36,273 nucleotides of DNA, taken from positions 1 through 36,273 of the forward strand of contig NZ_JANXRJ010000084.1 of the NCBI RefSeq assembly GCF_025353065.1, in the 5' to 3' direction. Below the pieces are notes generated by a model. That model had not been told where the DNA came from. It did not search any database and worked only from the letters and a program-made list of their open reading frames with translations. Both the position numbers and the translations under genes were made by a program. The stretch is from Lapillicoccus sp. Its GTDB lineage: Bacteria; Actinomycetota; Actinomycetes; Actinomycetales; Dermatophilaceae. Below are positions 7,915 to 17,220 of this stretch, in pieces (within the stretch, counting starts at the first letter, position 1; each line of letters begins with the position of its first letter).

Positions 7915-9157
7915 AGGCGTCCCCTGAGCCCGTGCTCCCGGCGAGGCGCCTGAGGACGGCGTTGGCGGTCCGGCGTCCGGAGACGAGCGCGCCCTGGAGA
8001 GAAGGGGTGTCGCGGTGGTCGCCGCAGACGAAGAGGCCGTCGCCGAGGTCCACCGGCCGGCGTCGGTCGAGCGGCGCGCGGGTGAGCGGCAGGGCGTGGG
8101 TGACGTCGTGGCGGACGAGGAGGTCCCACTCGCGGGTGTCGGTCTGCCAGAGCCGACCGGCCTCGGCCCGGGCCGCGTCGTCGGTCAGTCCCGCCGCAGA
8201 CAGGGTCGTCACCTCCACGAGGTCGCGACCCGCCGGGGCATAGCTGGGGGCAGCGGCGGAGACCACCGCGGTGTTGACGACCGGCCCGCGGTCGCCGTCG
8301 ACGAGCAGGAGGCGGTCGTGCGGCATACCGGCGGGGGCGCTGAACCACCACGTCGTCAGGCCGCCCATCGGGTGGGCGGGCACGAGACCGAGGCCGGCTG
8401 CGTCGACGGCGTCCGTCGCCACGACGACGGCGCGCGCGTGGACGGTGCCGGAGGCGGTGCGCACGCTGGGGCCGGGGTCGACCCCGACGACGCGGACCCC
8501 GGTCTCGGCCGGCTGCAGGAGATGAGCGGCGAGCTGGGCCGGGAGCGCCCGCATCCCGTCCTCGGGCAGGCCGGGTGTCCCGAGCAGGAAGGAACGCAGC
8601 AGGAGGCGGGCGAAGATCGACGAGGCCGACCCCGGCTCGTCGGCGAGGACGCCCGCGAGGAACGGCTCGAGCACCTCGCGGCGCAGGCGGCCGTGGATGC
8701 CGGCAACGTCGAGCGCGGTGCCCAACGGCTGATCGGCGCCGGCCATGACCCGGTCGGGGGTGACGAGCACGGGGCCGACCCACTTCGTGAGCGCGGCGAT
8801 CTCCCGCAGGTCGAGCAGGCCGCTGCCCAGGGTCGAGGGCAGCAGCTGGGGCGCCCGCCGGGGGTCGGCGAGGACGGCGGACTCGGTGCCCCGCCGGATG
8901 CGCACCCCCGCCTGGAAGGCGCCCAGCTTCAGCGCGTCGACGTCGACGAACTTCTTCACCGCGGGGTAGGCGGGGTTGAGCAGCTGGAAGCCGACGTCAC
9001 AGAGGTGGCCGTCGACGACCTCGGTGCGTACCCGTCCCCCGACCGTGTCACCGGCCTCGAGCAGCCGCACCTCGAGGCCCCGTCGCTGCAAGGTCGCCGC
9101 GCACATCAGGCCGGCCAGCCCGGCGCCCACGACGACGACGTCCACCTCGTTCACCAT
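7913..9157 (-). CDS. FAD-dependent amine oxidase/phytoene desaturase-like oxidoreductase
   Basis: A 414-residue flavoprotein. The N-terminus has a Rossmann dinucleotide motif, VVVVGAGLAG (Gly11, Gly13, Gly16), the acidic ribose-binding end LLEAGDTVGGRVRT with the amine-oxidase/desaturase GGRxRT signature, and near the C-terminus the FAD-binding block GLFVCGDHRDTPSLQGALVSGRRTAN. The substrate cannot be told: relatives include carotenoid desaturases, protoporphyrinogen oxidase-like enzymes and uncharacterised NAD(P)/FAD oxidoreductases. It is probably cytosolic. ATG 9157 directly precedes the Rossmann strand; an ATG 12 codons upstream (9193) gives a less plausible extension. No partner genes are adjacent. 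Confidence 0.8.
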   Translation of the reverse strand: MVNEVDVVVVGAGLAGLMCAATLQRRGLEVRLLEAGDTVGGRVRTEVVDGHLCDVGFQLLNPAYPAVKKFVDVDALKLGAFQAGVRIRRGTESAVLADPRRAPQLLPSTLGSGLLDLREIAALTKWVGPVLVTPDRVMAGADQPLGTALDVAGIHGRLRREVLEPFLAGVLADEPGSASSIFARLLLRSFLLGTPGLPEDGMRALPAQLAAHLLQPAETGVRVVGVDPGPSVRTASGTVHARAVVVATDAVDAAGLGLVPAHPMGGLTTWWFSAPAGMPHDRLLLVDGDRGPVVNTAVVSAAAPSYAPAGRDLVEVTTLSAAGLTDDAARAEAGRLWQTDTREWDLLVRHDVTHALPLTRAPLDRRRPVDLGDGLFVCGDHRDTPSLQGALVSGRRTANAVLRRLAGSTGSGDA

Positions 9158-9204
9158 GGGTCCCACACTCTCATCCGGGCTGCCTCGGTCCACGCAGGCG
9201 CCCT

Positions 9205-9308
9205 CGAAAGGTCACCTTCGGCTGATCCCCGGGGCCGGGAAGGACCCGACCTGACCTCTCGGGAAGAGGCGGCGGCCCCGTTCCGCCAGAGGTGACCTTT
9301 GGCGACGC
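9205..9308. repeat. Intergenic repeat element, copy 2
   Basis: This holds the same ordered blocks as the element at 1316-1486: CGAAAGGTCACCTTCGG (9205-9221), a GACCTGACCTCTCG block (9248-9261) and GCCAGAGGTGACCTTTGGC (9285-9303) followed by GACGC. The distance between the second and third blocks (38 bases) is identical in both copies. It sits 28 bases beyond the kdpE stop, with the same orientation relative to the upstream gene as copy 1. It fills most of the kdpE/oxidoreductase gap. I see no gene in it. Confidence 0.75.
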
Positions 9309-9335
9309 CTTCCCGTCTGCGTCCTACCAAGAGCG

Positions 9336-10016
9336 TCAGACGAAGAAGCGGTAGCCGATGCCGGGTTCGGTGACGAGGTGCACGGGGGCGCCGGGGTCGG
9401 GCTCGATCTTGCGGCGCAGCTGGTTGGCGTAGACACGGAGGTAGTTGAGCTCCCGCCCGTATGCCGGGCCCCAGGCCGCCTTGAGCAGCTCGGCGTGCGT
9501 CACGAGGTGCCCCGGTTTCTTGGCCAGCGTCTCGAGCAGCCGCCACTCGGTCGGGGTGAAGCGGATCTCGCCGCCGTCACCGCCGGTGGCCTGGCGCTCA
9601 CCGAAGTCGAGGACGAAGTCCTCGGACTCGACGACGAAGTGGTCGTGCTCGTCGGAGGCACCGCGCCGGATGGCCGCGCGGATCCGCGCGAGGAACTCGT
9701 CCATCCCGAAGGGCTTCGTGACGTAGTCGTCGGCACCGGCGTCCAGCGCCTCGACCTTGTCGTCGGAGTCGTGCCGGGCGGAGAGGACCACCACGGGGAC
9801 CCGGGAGGTCTGCCGGAGGCGCCGCAGCACCTCGACGCCGTCGAGGTCTGGGAGGCCGAGGTCGAGGACGATGACGTCGGGCGTGCGCTCGTGGATGATC
9901 TGCAGCGCCGATCGGCCGTCGGCGGCGGCCTCGACCTCGTAGTCGCGGGCGCGCAGGTTGATCGTCAACGTGCGACGGATGTGCGGTTCGTCGTCGACGA
10001 CGAGGACGAAGGTCAC
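9336..10016 (-). CDS. kdpE: KdpE, potassium-responsive response regulator (OmpR/PhoB family)
   Basis: A 226-residue two-component regulator. The receiver domain shows the acidic pair Asp8-Asp9, phosphoacceptor Asp52 in VLDLGLPDLDG, and Lys101 in the TKPF motif. The C-terminal winged helix (about 125-226) has FTPTEWRLLETLAKKPGHLVTHAELL and a YLRVYANQLRRKIEPDP recognition segment. Family knowledge: phosphorylated by KdpD, it activates kdpFABC when K+ is low or osmolarity rises. GTG 10016 overlaps the kdpD TGA as GTGA, so the two are translationally coupled. It is the last gene of the kdp operon. The likely target is the four-repeat array at 17085-17121. Confidence 0.95.
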   Translation of the reverse strand: MTFVLVVDDEPHIRRTLTINLRARDYEVEAAADGRSALQIIHERTPDVIVLDLGLPDLDGVEVLRRLRQTSRVPVVVLSARHDSDDKVEALDAGADDYVTKPFGMDEFLARIRAAIRRGASDEHDHFVVESEDFVLDFGERQATGGDGGEIRFTPTEWRLLETLAKKPGHLVTHAELLKAAWGPAYGRELNYLRVYANQLRRKIEPDPGAPVHLVTEPGIGYRFFV

Positions 10017-12589
10017 GCAGGCGATCCTGCCACGTCGCGTCGGCTGGGCTCGGGCGTGGTCGCCGACGTGGGTCCAGGCGCCGCGGCATACCCCTCCAGG
10101 GCGAGGGGCAGCTCGAGCACGACGGTGAGCCCGCCTCCGGGGGTGTCCTCCGCCGTCAGCAGGCCGTCCATGAGCTCGGTGAGGCCGCGCGCCACGGCGA
10201 GGCCGAGGCCGACGCCGTCACCCCGGGGAGCGTCGCCCTCGCGCTGGAAGGGGGCGAAGATCCGCTCCTTCGCGTCGTCCGCGACCCCGGTGCCACGGTC
10301 GACGACCCGGATCTGCACCCGCTTGCCGATCCGGCCGGACTGCACGAGGATCTCGCGTCGGCCGGGGGAGTGGCGGACGGCGTTCTCGAGCACGTTGGCG
10401 AGGACCCGGTCGAGCAGTCCGGCGTCGGCGATGACGAGGTCCGCCCGCTCGTCGACCTGGAGCCGGACACGTCCCGGCTCGGTGAGCGCACTGTCGGCCG
10501 CGTGCACGGCCTCGCCCACCGACAGCGTCTCGAGGCGCGCCGTGATGGTGCCGGTCTGGATGCGCGACATGTCGAGGAGGTTGCCGATGAGGGTGCCGAG
10601 CCGGTCGGTCGACTCCTCGACGGTCTCGAGCAGGGCGGCCTCGTCCTCGGCCGAGAAGCGCACGTCCTCCTGGCGGAGGCTCGAGACGGCCGCCTTGATG
10701 CTGGCCAGCGGGGTGCGCAGGTCGTGCGACACGGCGGCGAGCAGAGCGGTGCGGGCCCGGTTGTCGCGGGCGAGGCCCTTGGCCGTCGCCGCCTCCTTGA
10801 CGAGTCGCTCGCGGGTGAGGACGGAGGCTGCGTGCGAGGTGAACGCCGAGACCAGGCCGCGCTCCTCGGCCGGGAGGACCGGCCCGACGAGCACCATCTC
10901 GGTGTCCTCGTCGACGGGGGCGCGCACCGACGCCCGCGTGATGTCGTCCACGGTGAAGTCCCCGACCTCGCCGAGCACCTGCCAGGGGTCACGCACGGTG
11001 GGCCTCGAAACGAGGGCGGCTCCGGTCATCGAGAAGGTCGTCATGGCCTGGTCGAGCAGGGCCCGCACGGGGTCGGCGACCCCGAGGAGCGACTGGGCGA
11101 GCGTCGCCAGGGTGCGGGACTCGTGCTGCGCCTCGATGGCCTGCGTGCTGCGTCGGGCCGCGAGGTGGACCACCGACGCGACCGAGACCCCGACGACCAC
11201 GAAGACGAGCAGCGCCAGGGCGTTCTGGGGGCTGTTGATCGTGAGGGTGCCCACGGGTTCGGTGAAGAACCAGTTGATGACGAGCGACGAGGCGACAGCG
11301 CAGAACACCGCCGGCCAGACGCCACCCAGCAGGGCGCAGCCGACCGTGAGGGCGAGATAGACCAGGACCTCCAGCGGGAGGTCGTGCGATGCGCGCGACG
11401 GCACGAGGACGAGCGTGACGGCGAGGATGCCGAGGGCAGCGAGCGCCCAGCCGCCGAGGCGGCGACGGCGGCTCAGCGACCCGCGCCCCGACCGCCGCGA
11501 CGTCGTGGCGACGGTGGAGTGGCCGACGAGGTGGACGTCGATGTCGCCGGCCTCGGCGGCGACGGCCTCGCCGATGCCCCGGGAGAGGAAGCCGCGCAGG
11601 GCGCCGTGCCGGGAGGTCCCGATGACGATCTGGGTGGCGTTGACGCCGCGGGCGAAGTCGAGGATCGCTTCCCCGACGTCGTCCCCGGCGACGGTGTGGA
11701 AGGCCCCACCGAGCTCGAGGACGAGGCGGCGCTGGGCGACGATGAGGTCGGCGCCGCCGTCGACCAGCCCGTCGCTCTGGGCGACGTGGCAGGCGAGCAG
11801 CTCGCCGCCGGCGCCGCGCGAGGCGATCTGGCCGGCGCGTCGGAGCAGGGTCTCGCCCTCGGGGCCGCCGGTGAGGGCGACGACGACGCGCTCCCTCGTC
11901 GGCCACGACTGGGAGATGCCGTGCGACTCGCGGTAGCGCTCGAGGGTCTCGTCGACCCGGTCCGCGAGCCAGAGCAGCGCGAGCTCGCGGAGCGCGGAGA
12001 GGTTGCCCGGTCGGAAGTAGTTCGCCAGGGCGGCGTCGATCTTCTCGGCCTGGTAGATGTTGCCGTGGGCCATCCGTCGTCGCAGCGACTCGGGCGACAT
12101 GTCGACGAGCTCGATCTGGTCGGCCGCCGAGCGCACCACGTCATCGGGCACCGTCTCGCGCTGCTTGATCCCGGTGATCGACTCGACGACGTCGTTGAGC
12201 GACTCGAGGTGCTGGATGTTGACGGTCGAGATGACGTCGATGCCGGCGGCGATCAGCTCCTCGATGTCCTCCCATCGCTTGGTGTTGCGCGACCCCGGGG
12301 CGTTGGTGTGGGCGAGCTCGTCGACGAGGGCGACGTCAGGCGCGCGCCGCAGGATCGCGTCGACGTCCATCTCCTCGAAGGTCGTGCCCCGGTGATCGAG
12401 CGTCCGGCGGGGCACGACCTCCAGGCCGCCCAGCTGGGTGTCGGTGTAGGGGCGCCCGTGAGTCTCGACGAGCCCCACGACGACGTCGGTGCCCCGCTCG
12501 GCCCGACGGTGGGCCTCCGAGAGCATGGCCACGGTCTTGCCCACCCCGGGTGCTGCCCCGAGGTAGATGCGCAGCAGACCGCGAGCCAT
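10013..12589 (-). CDS. kdpD: KdpD, sensor histidine kinase for K+
   Basis: An 858-residue full-length sensor. The N-terminal KdpD domain has the Walker A-like GAAPGVGKT (residues 11-19) and STVNIQHLESLNDVVESITG. A universal-stress-protein-like domain follows (about 235-360: VVVALTGGPEGETLLRRA...GTSRHGALRGFLSRGIGEAV). Four short membrane helices (about 385-485) and a GAF-like region precede the kinase core. The H-box is VSHDLRTPLASIK with His622, then NVLENAVRHSP (N box) and GLGLAVARGL (G box). It phosphorylates and dephosphorylates KdpE. A GGGAG Shine-Dalgarno stands nine bases before ATG 12589. It follows kdpC after 36 bases and overlaps kdpE by four. Confidence 0.96.
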   Translation of the reverse strand: MARGLLRIYLGAAPGVGKTVAMLSEAHRRAERGTDVVVGLVETHGRPYTDTQLGGLEVVPRRTLDHRGTTFEEMDVDAILRRAPDVALVDELAHTNAPGSRNTKRWEDIEELIAAGIDVISTVNIQHLESLNDVVESITGIKQRETVPDDVVRSAADQIELVDMSPESLRRRMAHGNIYQAEKIDAALANYFRPGNLSALRELALLWLADRVDETLERYRESHGISQSWPTRERVVVALTGGPEGETLLRRAGQIASRGAGGELLACHVAQSDGLVDGGADLIVAQRRLVLELGGAFHTVAGDDVGEAILDFARGVNATQIVIGTSRHGALRGFLSRGIGEAVAAEAGDIDVHLVGHSTVATTSRRSGRGSLSRRRRLGGWALAALGILAVTLVLVPSRASHDLPLEVLVYLALTVGCALLGGVWPAVFCAVASSLVINWFFTEPVGTLTINSPQNALALLVFVVVGVSVASVVHLAARRSTQAIEAQHESRTLATLAQSLLGVADPVRALLDQAMTTFSMTGAALVSRPTVRDPWQVLGEVGDFTVDDITRASVRAPVDEDTEMVLVGPVLPAEERGLVSAFTSHAASVLTRERLVKEAATAKGLARDNRARTALLAAVSHDLRTPLASIKAAVSSLRQEDVRFSAEDEAALLETVEESTDRLGTLIGNLLDMSRIQTGTITARLETLSVGEAVHAADSALTEPGRVRLQVDERADLVIADAGLLDRVLANVLENAVRHSPGRREILVQSGRIGKRVQIRVVDRGTGVADDAKERIFAPFQREGDAPRGDGVGLGLAVARGLTELMDGLLTAEDTPGGGLTVVLELPLALEGYAAAPGPTSATTPEPSRRDVAGSPA

Positions 12590-12625
12590 ACGCGCATTCT
12601 CCCACTCGTGCGGTCGCCGACCGCG

Positions 12626-13222
12626 TCAGGCGGTCGGCAGGTCGGCGAGGGCGATGTTGAGCTCGGTGGTGTTGACGCGAGGCTCCCCGAGGAAGCCGAG
12701 CAGCCGGCCCTTGGTGTGGTCCGCGACGAGCCTCTGCACCGTCGCCTCCGGTATGCCGCGGGCCGCCGCGACGCGACTCACCTGCAGGAGGGCGTACTCC
12801 GGGGAGATGTCGGGGTCGAGGCCGCTGGCCGAGGCTGTCAGGGCGTCGGGGGGCAACGTCGCCGGGGCGCCCGGGTTGGCCTTGCGGACGGCGTCCCCGT
12901 TGTCCTTGAGGGCCTTGATCTGGGCATCGGCGGCCGGGCCGAGGTTGCTGCCACCGCTGGTGTTGCCGGCATACGCGTTGGCCGAGGGGCGAGGGAGGAA
13001 CCACTTGGCGACATCGGCATCGGGCACCACCTGGCCGAGGCTCGTGGAGGCGACGACCTTGCCGCCACGGGTCACGAGCGAGCCGTTGGCCGCCTGGTGG
13101 TCGATGGCCTGCCCGAGTCCGAGGACGACGAGAGGGTAGAGGATCCCCGTGAGGACCGTGAGGACGAGCAGCATGCGCAGACCGGCGCCGAGCTGGCGCG
13201 TGAGGATGGTCATGTCGATCAC
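12626..13222 (-). CDS. kdpC: KdpC, K+-transporting ATPase accessory subunit
   Basis: A 198-residue protein with one N-terminal membrane helix ([25 protein letters not shown]) and an extracytoplasmic domain containing [24 protein letters not shown] and the terminal [28 protein letters not shown] block, both characteristic of KdpC. It stabilises the KdpA-KdpB complex and helps nucleotide binding. GTG 13222 overlaps the kdpB TGA as GTGA; an ATG three codons inside (13213) is an alternative start. The usual length (about 190) is met. Confidence 0.95.
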   Translation of the reverse strand: MIDMTILTRQLGAGLRMLLVLTVLTGILYPLVVLGLGQAIDHQAANGSLVTRGGKVVASTSLGQVVPDADVAKWFLPRPSANAYAGNTSGGSNLGPAADAQIKALKDNGDAVRKANPGAPATLPPDALTASASGLDPDISPEYALLQVSRVAAARGIPEATVQRLVADHTKGRLLGFLGEPRVNTTELNIALADLPTA

Positions 13223-15315
13223 TTCATTCCGGGGATGAGGGAGACCACGAGGTCGATGATCTTGATGCCGATGAACGGCGAGATGACGCCACCGAGGCCA
13301 TAGATGAGCAGGTTGCGCCGCAGCATCGACGCCGCCGAAGCCGGGCGGTAGCGCACGCCCCGCAGCGCCAGCGGGATGAGGACGACGATGACGAGCGCGT
13401 TGAAGATGACGGCCGAGAGCACCGCGGAGTTCGGGGTCGACAGCCGCATGATGTTGAGGGTGCCGAGCCCCGGGAAGAGGCCGGTGAACATCGCCGGGAT
13501 GATCGCGAAGTACTTCGCGACGTCGTTGGCGATCGAGAAGGTGGTCAGCGCCCCGCGGGTGATGAGCAGCTGCTTGCCGATCGCGACGATCTCGATCAGC
13601 TTCGTCGGGTCCGAGTCGAGGTCGACCATGTTGCCGGCCTCCTTCGCGGCCGACGTCCCGGTGTTCATCGCCACGCCCACGTCGGCCTGGGCCAGCGCCG
13701 GGGCGTCGTTGGTGCCGTCACCGGTCATCGCGACGAGCCGGCCGCCCTCCTGCTCCTTGCGGATGAGGGCCATCTTGTCCTCGGGGGTGGCCTCGGCGAG
13801 GAAGTCGTCGACACCGGCCTCCTTGGCGATGGCGGCCGCGGTCAGCGGGTTGTCGCCGGTGATCATCACCGTGCGGATGCCCATGGTCCGGAGCTGGGTG
13901 AACCGCTCCGTCATCCCCGGCTTGACGACGTCCTTGAGGTGGATGACGCCGAGCACCGTTGCGGGAGAACCGGTCTGCTGCTTGGCCACGACGAGCGGAG
14001 TGCCGCCCGAGCTGGCGACCCGGTCGACCTCGGCCTTCAGGTCCGCGGGCTCGGTGCCCCCGTGCTCGACGACCCAGGCCGCGACCTGGCTCCCCGCGCC
14101 CTTGCGCACCAGCTCCCCGGAGGCGAGGTCGACACCGGACATCCGGGTCTGCGCGCTGAACTCGATGAAGGTCGCCCCGTCGCGCTGGAGCCCCGCCACG
14201 GTGCGGTCGCCCGAGCCGGTGTCGTAGTTCGCGTCGGCGAGCTCGACGACCGAGCGGCCCTCGGGCGTCTCGTCGGCGAGACTGCTGAGGTATGCCGCGT
14301 CGGCGAGGTCCGCGGCGGTCGCGCCGCCGACGGGGACGAACTCCGTCGCCCGCCGGTTGCCGAGGGTGATCGTGCCGGTCTTGTCGAGCAACAGGGTCGA
14401 CACGTCGCCGGCGGCCTCGACGGCCCGACCCGACATGGCGAGGACGTTGCGCTGGACGAGCCGGTCCATGCCGGCGATGCCGATGGCCGAGAGCAGCGCC
14501 CCGATGGTCGTCGGGATGAGGCAGACCAGGAGGGCGATGAGCACGACGACCTTCTGGGTCCCGCCCGAGTAGGCGGCCATCGGCTGCAGAGCGATGACGA
14601 CGAGCAGGAAGATGATCGTCAGCGTCGCGAGCAGGATGTTGAGGGCGATCTCGTTCGGGGTCTTCTGCCGGGAGGCACCCTCGACGAGCGCGATCATCCG
14701 GTCGATGAAGGTCTCGCCGGGCTTCGTCGTGATCTTGACGACGATCCGGTCCGAGAGCACGGTGGTGCCACCGGTGACGGCGCACCGGTCGCCACCGGAC
14801 TCCCGGATGACGGGGGCCGACTCGCCCGTGATGGCCGACTCGTCGACGGTCGCGACGCCCTCGACGATGTCTCCGTCACCGGGGATGATCTGGCCGGCCT
14901 CGACGACCACGCGGTCGCCCAGCCGCAGCTCCGATCCGGGCACGGCCTCCTCGTCCGGACCGTCGCCGACGAGTCGCCGCGCCACGGTCTCGGTGCGGGC
15001 GGCGCGCAGGGTCGCGGCCTGGGCCTTGCCACGGCCCTCGGCCACGGCTTCGGCCATGTTGGCGAACACGACGGTGATCCACAGCCAGATCGCGATGCCG
15101 ACGGAGAAGGTGGACGGGCTGATGATCGCGAGCACCGTCGTGAGGAGGGAGCCCACCCACACGACGAAGATCACGGGACTGCGGAAGACGTGGCGCGGGT
15201 CGAGCTTGACCAGGGCCTGGGGCAGGGCCGCGACGAGGGAGGCGGCACTCATGCCGGCCGCCTTCTTCGGGGCCGTGCTCCTGGTGGTGCTGTTGGTCGT
15301 GGTGGCGGTGCTCAT
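13219..15315 (-). CDS. kdpB: KdpB, catalytic P-type ATPase subunit
   Basis: A 698-residue type-IA P-type ATPase that energises K+ uptake by KdpA. Seen in order are TGES ([20 protein letters not shown]), the transmembrane PTT-type region [27 protein letters not shown], and the phosphorylation motif [12 protein letters not shown] with Asp311. The hinge motifs [24 protein letters not shown] and [24 protein letters not shown], plus the KdpB-specific end [24 protein letters not shown], follow. The length matches the family (about 680-700). ATG 15315 overlaps the kdpA stop (ATGA). Confidence 0.97.
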   Translation of the reverse strand: MSTATTTNSTTRSTAPKKAAGMSAASLVAALPQALVKLDPRHVFRSPVIFVVWVGSLLTTVLAIISPSTFSVGIAIWLWITVVFANMAEAVAEGRGKAQAATLRAARTETVARRLVGDGPDEEAVPGSELRLGDRVVVEAGQIIPGDGDIVEGVATVDESAITGESAPVIRESGGDRCAVTGGTTVLSDRIVVKITTKPGETFIDRMIALVEGASRQKTPNEIALNILLATLTIIFLLVVIALQPMAAYSGGTQKVVVLIALLVCLIPTTIGALLSAIGIAGMDRLVQRNVLAMSGRAVEAAGDVSTLLLDKTGTITLGNRRATEFVPVGGATAADLADAAYLSSLADETPEGRSVVELADANYDTGSGDRTVAGLQRDGATFIEFSAQTRMSGVDLASGELVRKGAGSQVAAWVVEHGGTEPADLKAEVDRVASSGGTPLVVAKQQTGSPATVLGVIHLKDVVKPGMTERFTQLRTMGIRTVMITGDNPLTAAAIAKEAGVDDFLAEATPEDKMALIRKEQEGGRLVAMTGDGTNDAPALAQADVGVAMNTGTSAAKEAGNMVDLDSDPTKLIEIVAIGKQLLITRGALTTFSIANDVAKYFAIIPAMFTGLFPGLGTLNIMRLSTPNSAVLSAVIFNALVIVVLIPLALRGVRYRPASAASMLRRNLLIYGLGGVISPFIGIKIIDLVVSLIPGMK

Positions 15316-16958
15316 GACAGTGCCTCTGCGATCGGACCGAGGGCCAGTGTGGGGAAGTAGGTCAGCCCGGTCACGATCAGCGCGACGCCGACCAGCAGGG
15401 AGACGAACAGGGGGGTGTGGGTCGGCATGGTGCCCGCGGTCGCCGGCCGTTTCTTCTGCGCCACGAGCCGACCGGCGAGAGCCAGGATCAGCAGCATGGG
15501 GACGAAGCGTCCGAGCAGCATGGCGAGCGCGAGCGTGAGGTTGAGGTAGGGCTGGTCGGCGGTCAGCCCGGCGAACGCGCTGCCGTTGTTGTTCGCGGCC
15601 GAGGTGAAGGCGTAGATCATCTCCGTGAGGCCGTGGGGCCCGGAGTTGAGCAGCCCGGCCTTGGCCACCGGGAGGCTGATCGCGAGACCGCCGAGGACCA
15701 GGACGAGCGCCGGGGTCACCAGCGTGTAGAGCGCACTGAGGGTGATCTCGTACCGGCCGATGGTCTTGCCCAGGAACTCCGGGGTGCGTCCCACCATGAG
15801 GCCGGCGATGAAGACCGCGATGATCGCGACGACCAGCGCGCCGTAGAGGCCCGACCCCGTGCCACCCGGCGAGATCTCGCCGAGCATCATGTTGAGCAGG
15901 AGGACCGCCCCGCCGGCGCCGCTGTAGGAGTCGTGGAGCGAGTTGACGGCCCCGGTGGACGTCGAGGTCGTGGAGGCCGCGAACAGCGAGGACGCCCAGA
16001 TGCCGAAGCGTGTCTCGCGCCCCTCCATGGATCCGGCGACGCCCGAGCTGGCGGCCACCTCGGCCCAGGTCACGAGAGCGACGGCCGCGCCCCAGAGGAT
16101 GGCCATGAAGCCGAGGATCGACCAGCCCTGACGCTTGTCGCCGACCATGACGCCGTAGGTGCGGGGCAACGAGAACGGGATGACGAGCAGCAGGAAGATC
16201 TCGAAGAGGTTGGTGAGGGCGTTGGGGTTCTCGAACGGGTGCGCGGAGTTCGCGTTGAAGAAGCCACCGCCGTTGGTGCCGAGCTCCTTGATGGCCTCCT
16301 GGGAGGCGACCAGTCCGCCGGGGATCGACTGGGCGCCCCCGGTCACTCCGGTGACCGCCATCGGGGCGGCGAGGTTCTGCACCACGCCGGCGACGACGAG
16401 CAGCACCGCGACGATGACGGCGATCGGCAGCAGGATCCGCGTGACCGTGCGGACGAGGTCGACCCAGAAGTTGCCGATGAGGGAGGTCTCGTGGCGGGCG
16501 AAGGCCCGGATCAGCGCGATGACGACCGCGATGCCGACCGCGGCCGAGGCGAAGTTCTGGACCGTGAGACCCACGGCCTGGACGGAGATCGACGTGCCGG
16601 CCTCACCGGCATACGACTGCCAGTTGGTGTTGGTCACGAAGGAGATGGCGGTGTTGACCGCCGTGTCGATGTGCATCGTCTCGCCGTTGTGGAAGGGGAG
16701 GATCCCTTGCGCCACGATGATGAGGAAGAGCAGCACGATGCTGAACAGCGAGAAGGCGCCGACGGATGCGGCGTAGACCTTCCAGTTCTGTTCCTTGGCC
16801 GGGTCGGCGCCGGCGAGGCGGTAGAGCCAGCGCTCGGGGCGCAGGTGCCGCTCGGTGGTGTAGACGCGCGCCATGTAGTTGCCCAGCGGGACGTGGGCGA
16901 CCGCGAGCATGACGACGAGGACGCCGATGGTCAGGAGGCCGGAGAGCGTCTCGTTCAT
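15312..16958 (-). CDS. kdpA: KdpA, K+-binding and channel-like subunit
   Basis: A 549-residue polytopic membrane protein, the channel-like K+ pathway of the Kdp pump. Diagnostic selectivity-filter-type loops are present, including [32 protein letters not shown] and [14 protein letters not shown]. There are about ten hydrophobic helices. The frame stays open far upstream, but ATG 16958 is the true start: it begins [15 protein letters not shown], directly overlaps the kdpF stop (TGATG) and gives the family length (about 555). Confidence 0.97.
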   Translation of the reverse strand: MNETLSGLLTIGVLVVMLAVAHVPLGNYMARVYTTERHLRPERWLYRLAGADPAKEQNWKVYAASVGAFSLFSIVLLFLIIVAQGILPFHNGETMHIDTAVNTAISFVTNTNWQSYAGEAGTSISVQAVGLTVQNFASAAVGIAVVIALIRAFARHETSLIGNFWVDLVRTVTRILLPIAVIVAVLLVVAGVVQNLAAPMAVTGVTGGAQSIPGGLVASQEAIKELGTNGGGFFNANSAHPFENPNALTNLFEIFLLLVIPFSLPRTYGVMVGDKRQGWSILGFMAILWGAAVALVTWAEVAASSGVAGSMEGRETRFGIWASSLFAASTTSTSTGAVNSLHDSYSGAGGAVLLLNMMLGEISPGGTGSGLYGALVVAIIAVFIAGLMVGRTPEFLGKTIGRYEITLSALYTLVTPALVLVLGGLAISLPVAKAGLLNSGPHGLTEMIYAFTSAANNNGSAFAGLTADQPYLNLTLALAMLLGRFVPMLLILALAGRLVAQKKRPATAGTMPTHTPLFVSLLVGVALIVTGLTYFPTLALGPIAEALS

Positions 16959-17044
16959 CAGAAGCGGTCCGGCTTGACGAGGGCGTAGACGAGATAGCCG
17001 ATGAGGGCCAGGGCGATGATCCCGGCAACGATGTTTTCGATCAC
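16958..17044 (-). CDS. kdpF: KdpF, 28-residue membrane peptide of the Kdp pump
   Basis: A tiny gene: GTG start at 17044 and TGA overlapping the kdpA ATG. The peptide is a single helix, IENIVAGIIALALIGYLVYA, followed by LVKPDRF. The ending (YLVYALVKPDRF) is typical of KdpF, which sits at the lipid face of the complex and stabilises it. Position as first gene of kdpFABC is conserved. There is only a weak Shine-Dalgarno (GACGG) before the GTG. It is easily missed by automated annotation. Confidence 0.92.
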   Translation of the reverse strand: MIENIVAGIIALALIGYLVYALVKPDRF

Positions 17045-17084
17045 CCGTCGAGTCAAAGCCGGGCGAGGGGCGCACTGCCTCCGG

Positions 17085-17121
17085 TTGACGCGCGGTTGAC
17101 GGACCTTGACGCGATCTTGAC
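17085..17121 (-). promoter_or_regulatory. Probable KdpE-binding direct repeats upstream of kdpF
   Basis: Four TTGAC words on the plus strand begin at 17085, 17096, 17106 and 17117, that is steps of 11, 10 and 11 bases, one helix turn each. Read towards kdpF on the minus strand they are GTCAAGATCGC, GTCAAGGTCC, GTCAACCGCGC and GTCAACCGG. OmpR/PhoB-type regulators such as KdpE bind tandem direct repeats with this phasing. The array ends 41 bases before the kdpF start codon, suiting activation from about -35 upward. No confident -10 is visible between array and gene. Confidence 0.7.
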
Positions 17122-17157
17122 GGGCGTCCTGGACCGCCTGCCCGGGTATGCCGTGGG

Positions 17158-17178
17158 CTCACCACGATCGGCGGTGAG
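17158..17178. promoter_or_regulatory. Inverted repeat before the S66 carboxypeptidase gene
   Basis: CTCACC (17158-17163) and GGTGAG (17173-17178), nine bases apart, lie 43 bases before the S66 start in the 176-base divergent kdpF/S66 region. It is a possible operator, with no independent support. Confidence 0.3.
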
Positions 17179-17220
17179 AACCGGCTTGGTGGGACGCCGG
17201 GCGGGGTGGTTCCATGAGCG

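Noticed and set aside
10370..13303. 977-codon plus-strand frame antisense to kdpD and kdpC
   Set aside because: The translation is Gly/Arg/Asp/Val-rich without domain signatures, and the opposite strand encodes convincing KdpD and KdpC.
15417..16988. 523-codon plus-strand frame opposite kdpA
   Set aside because: It is an antisense shadow; the other strand has a family-length KdpA.
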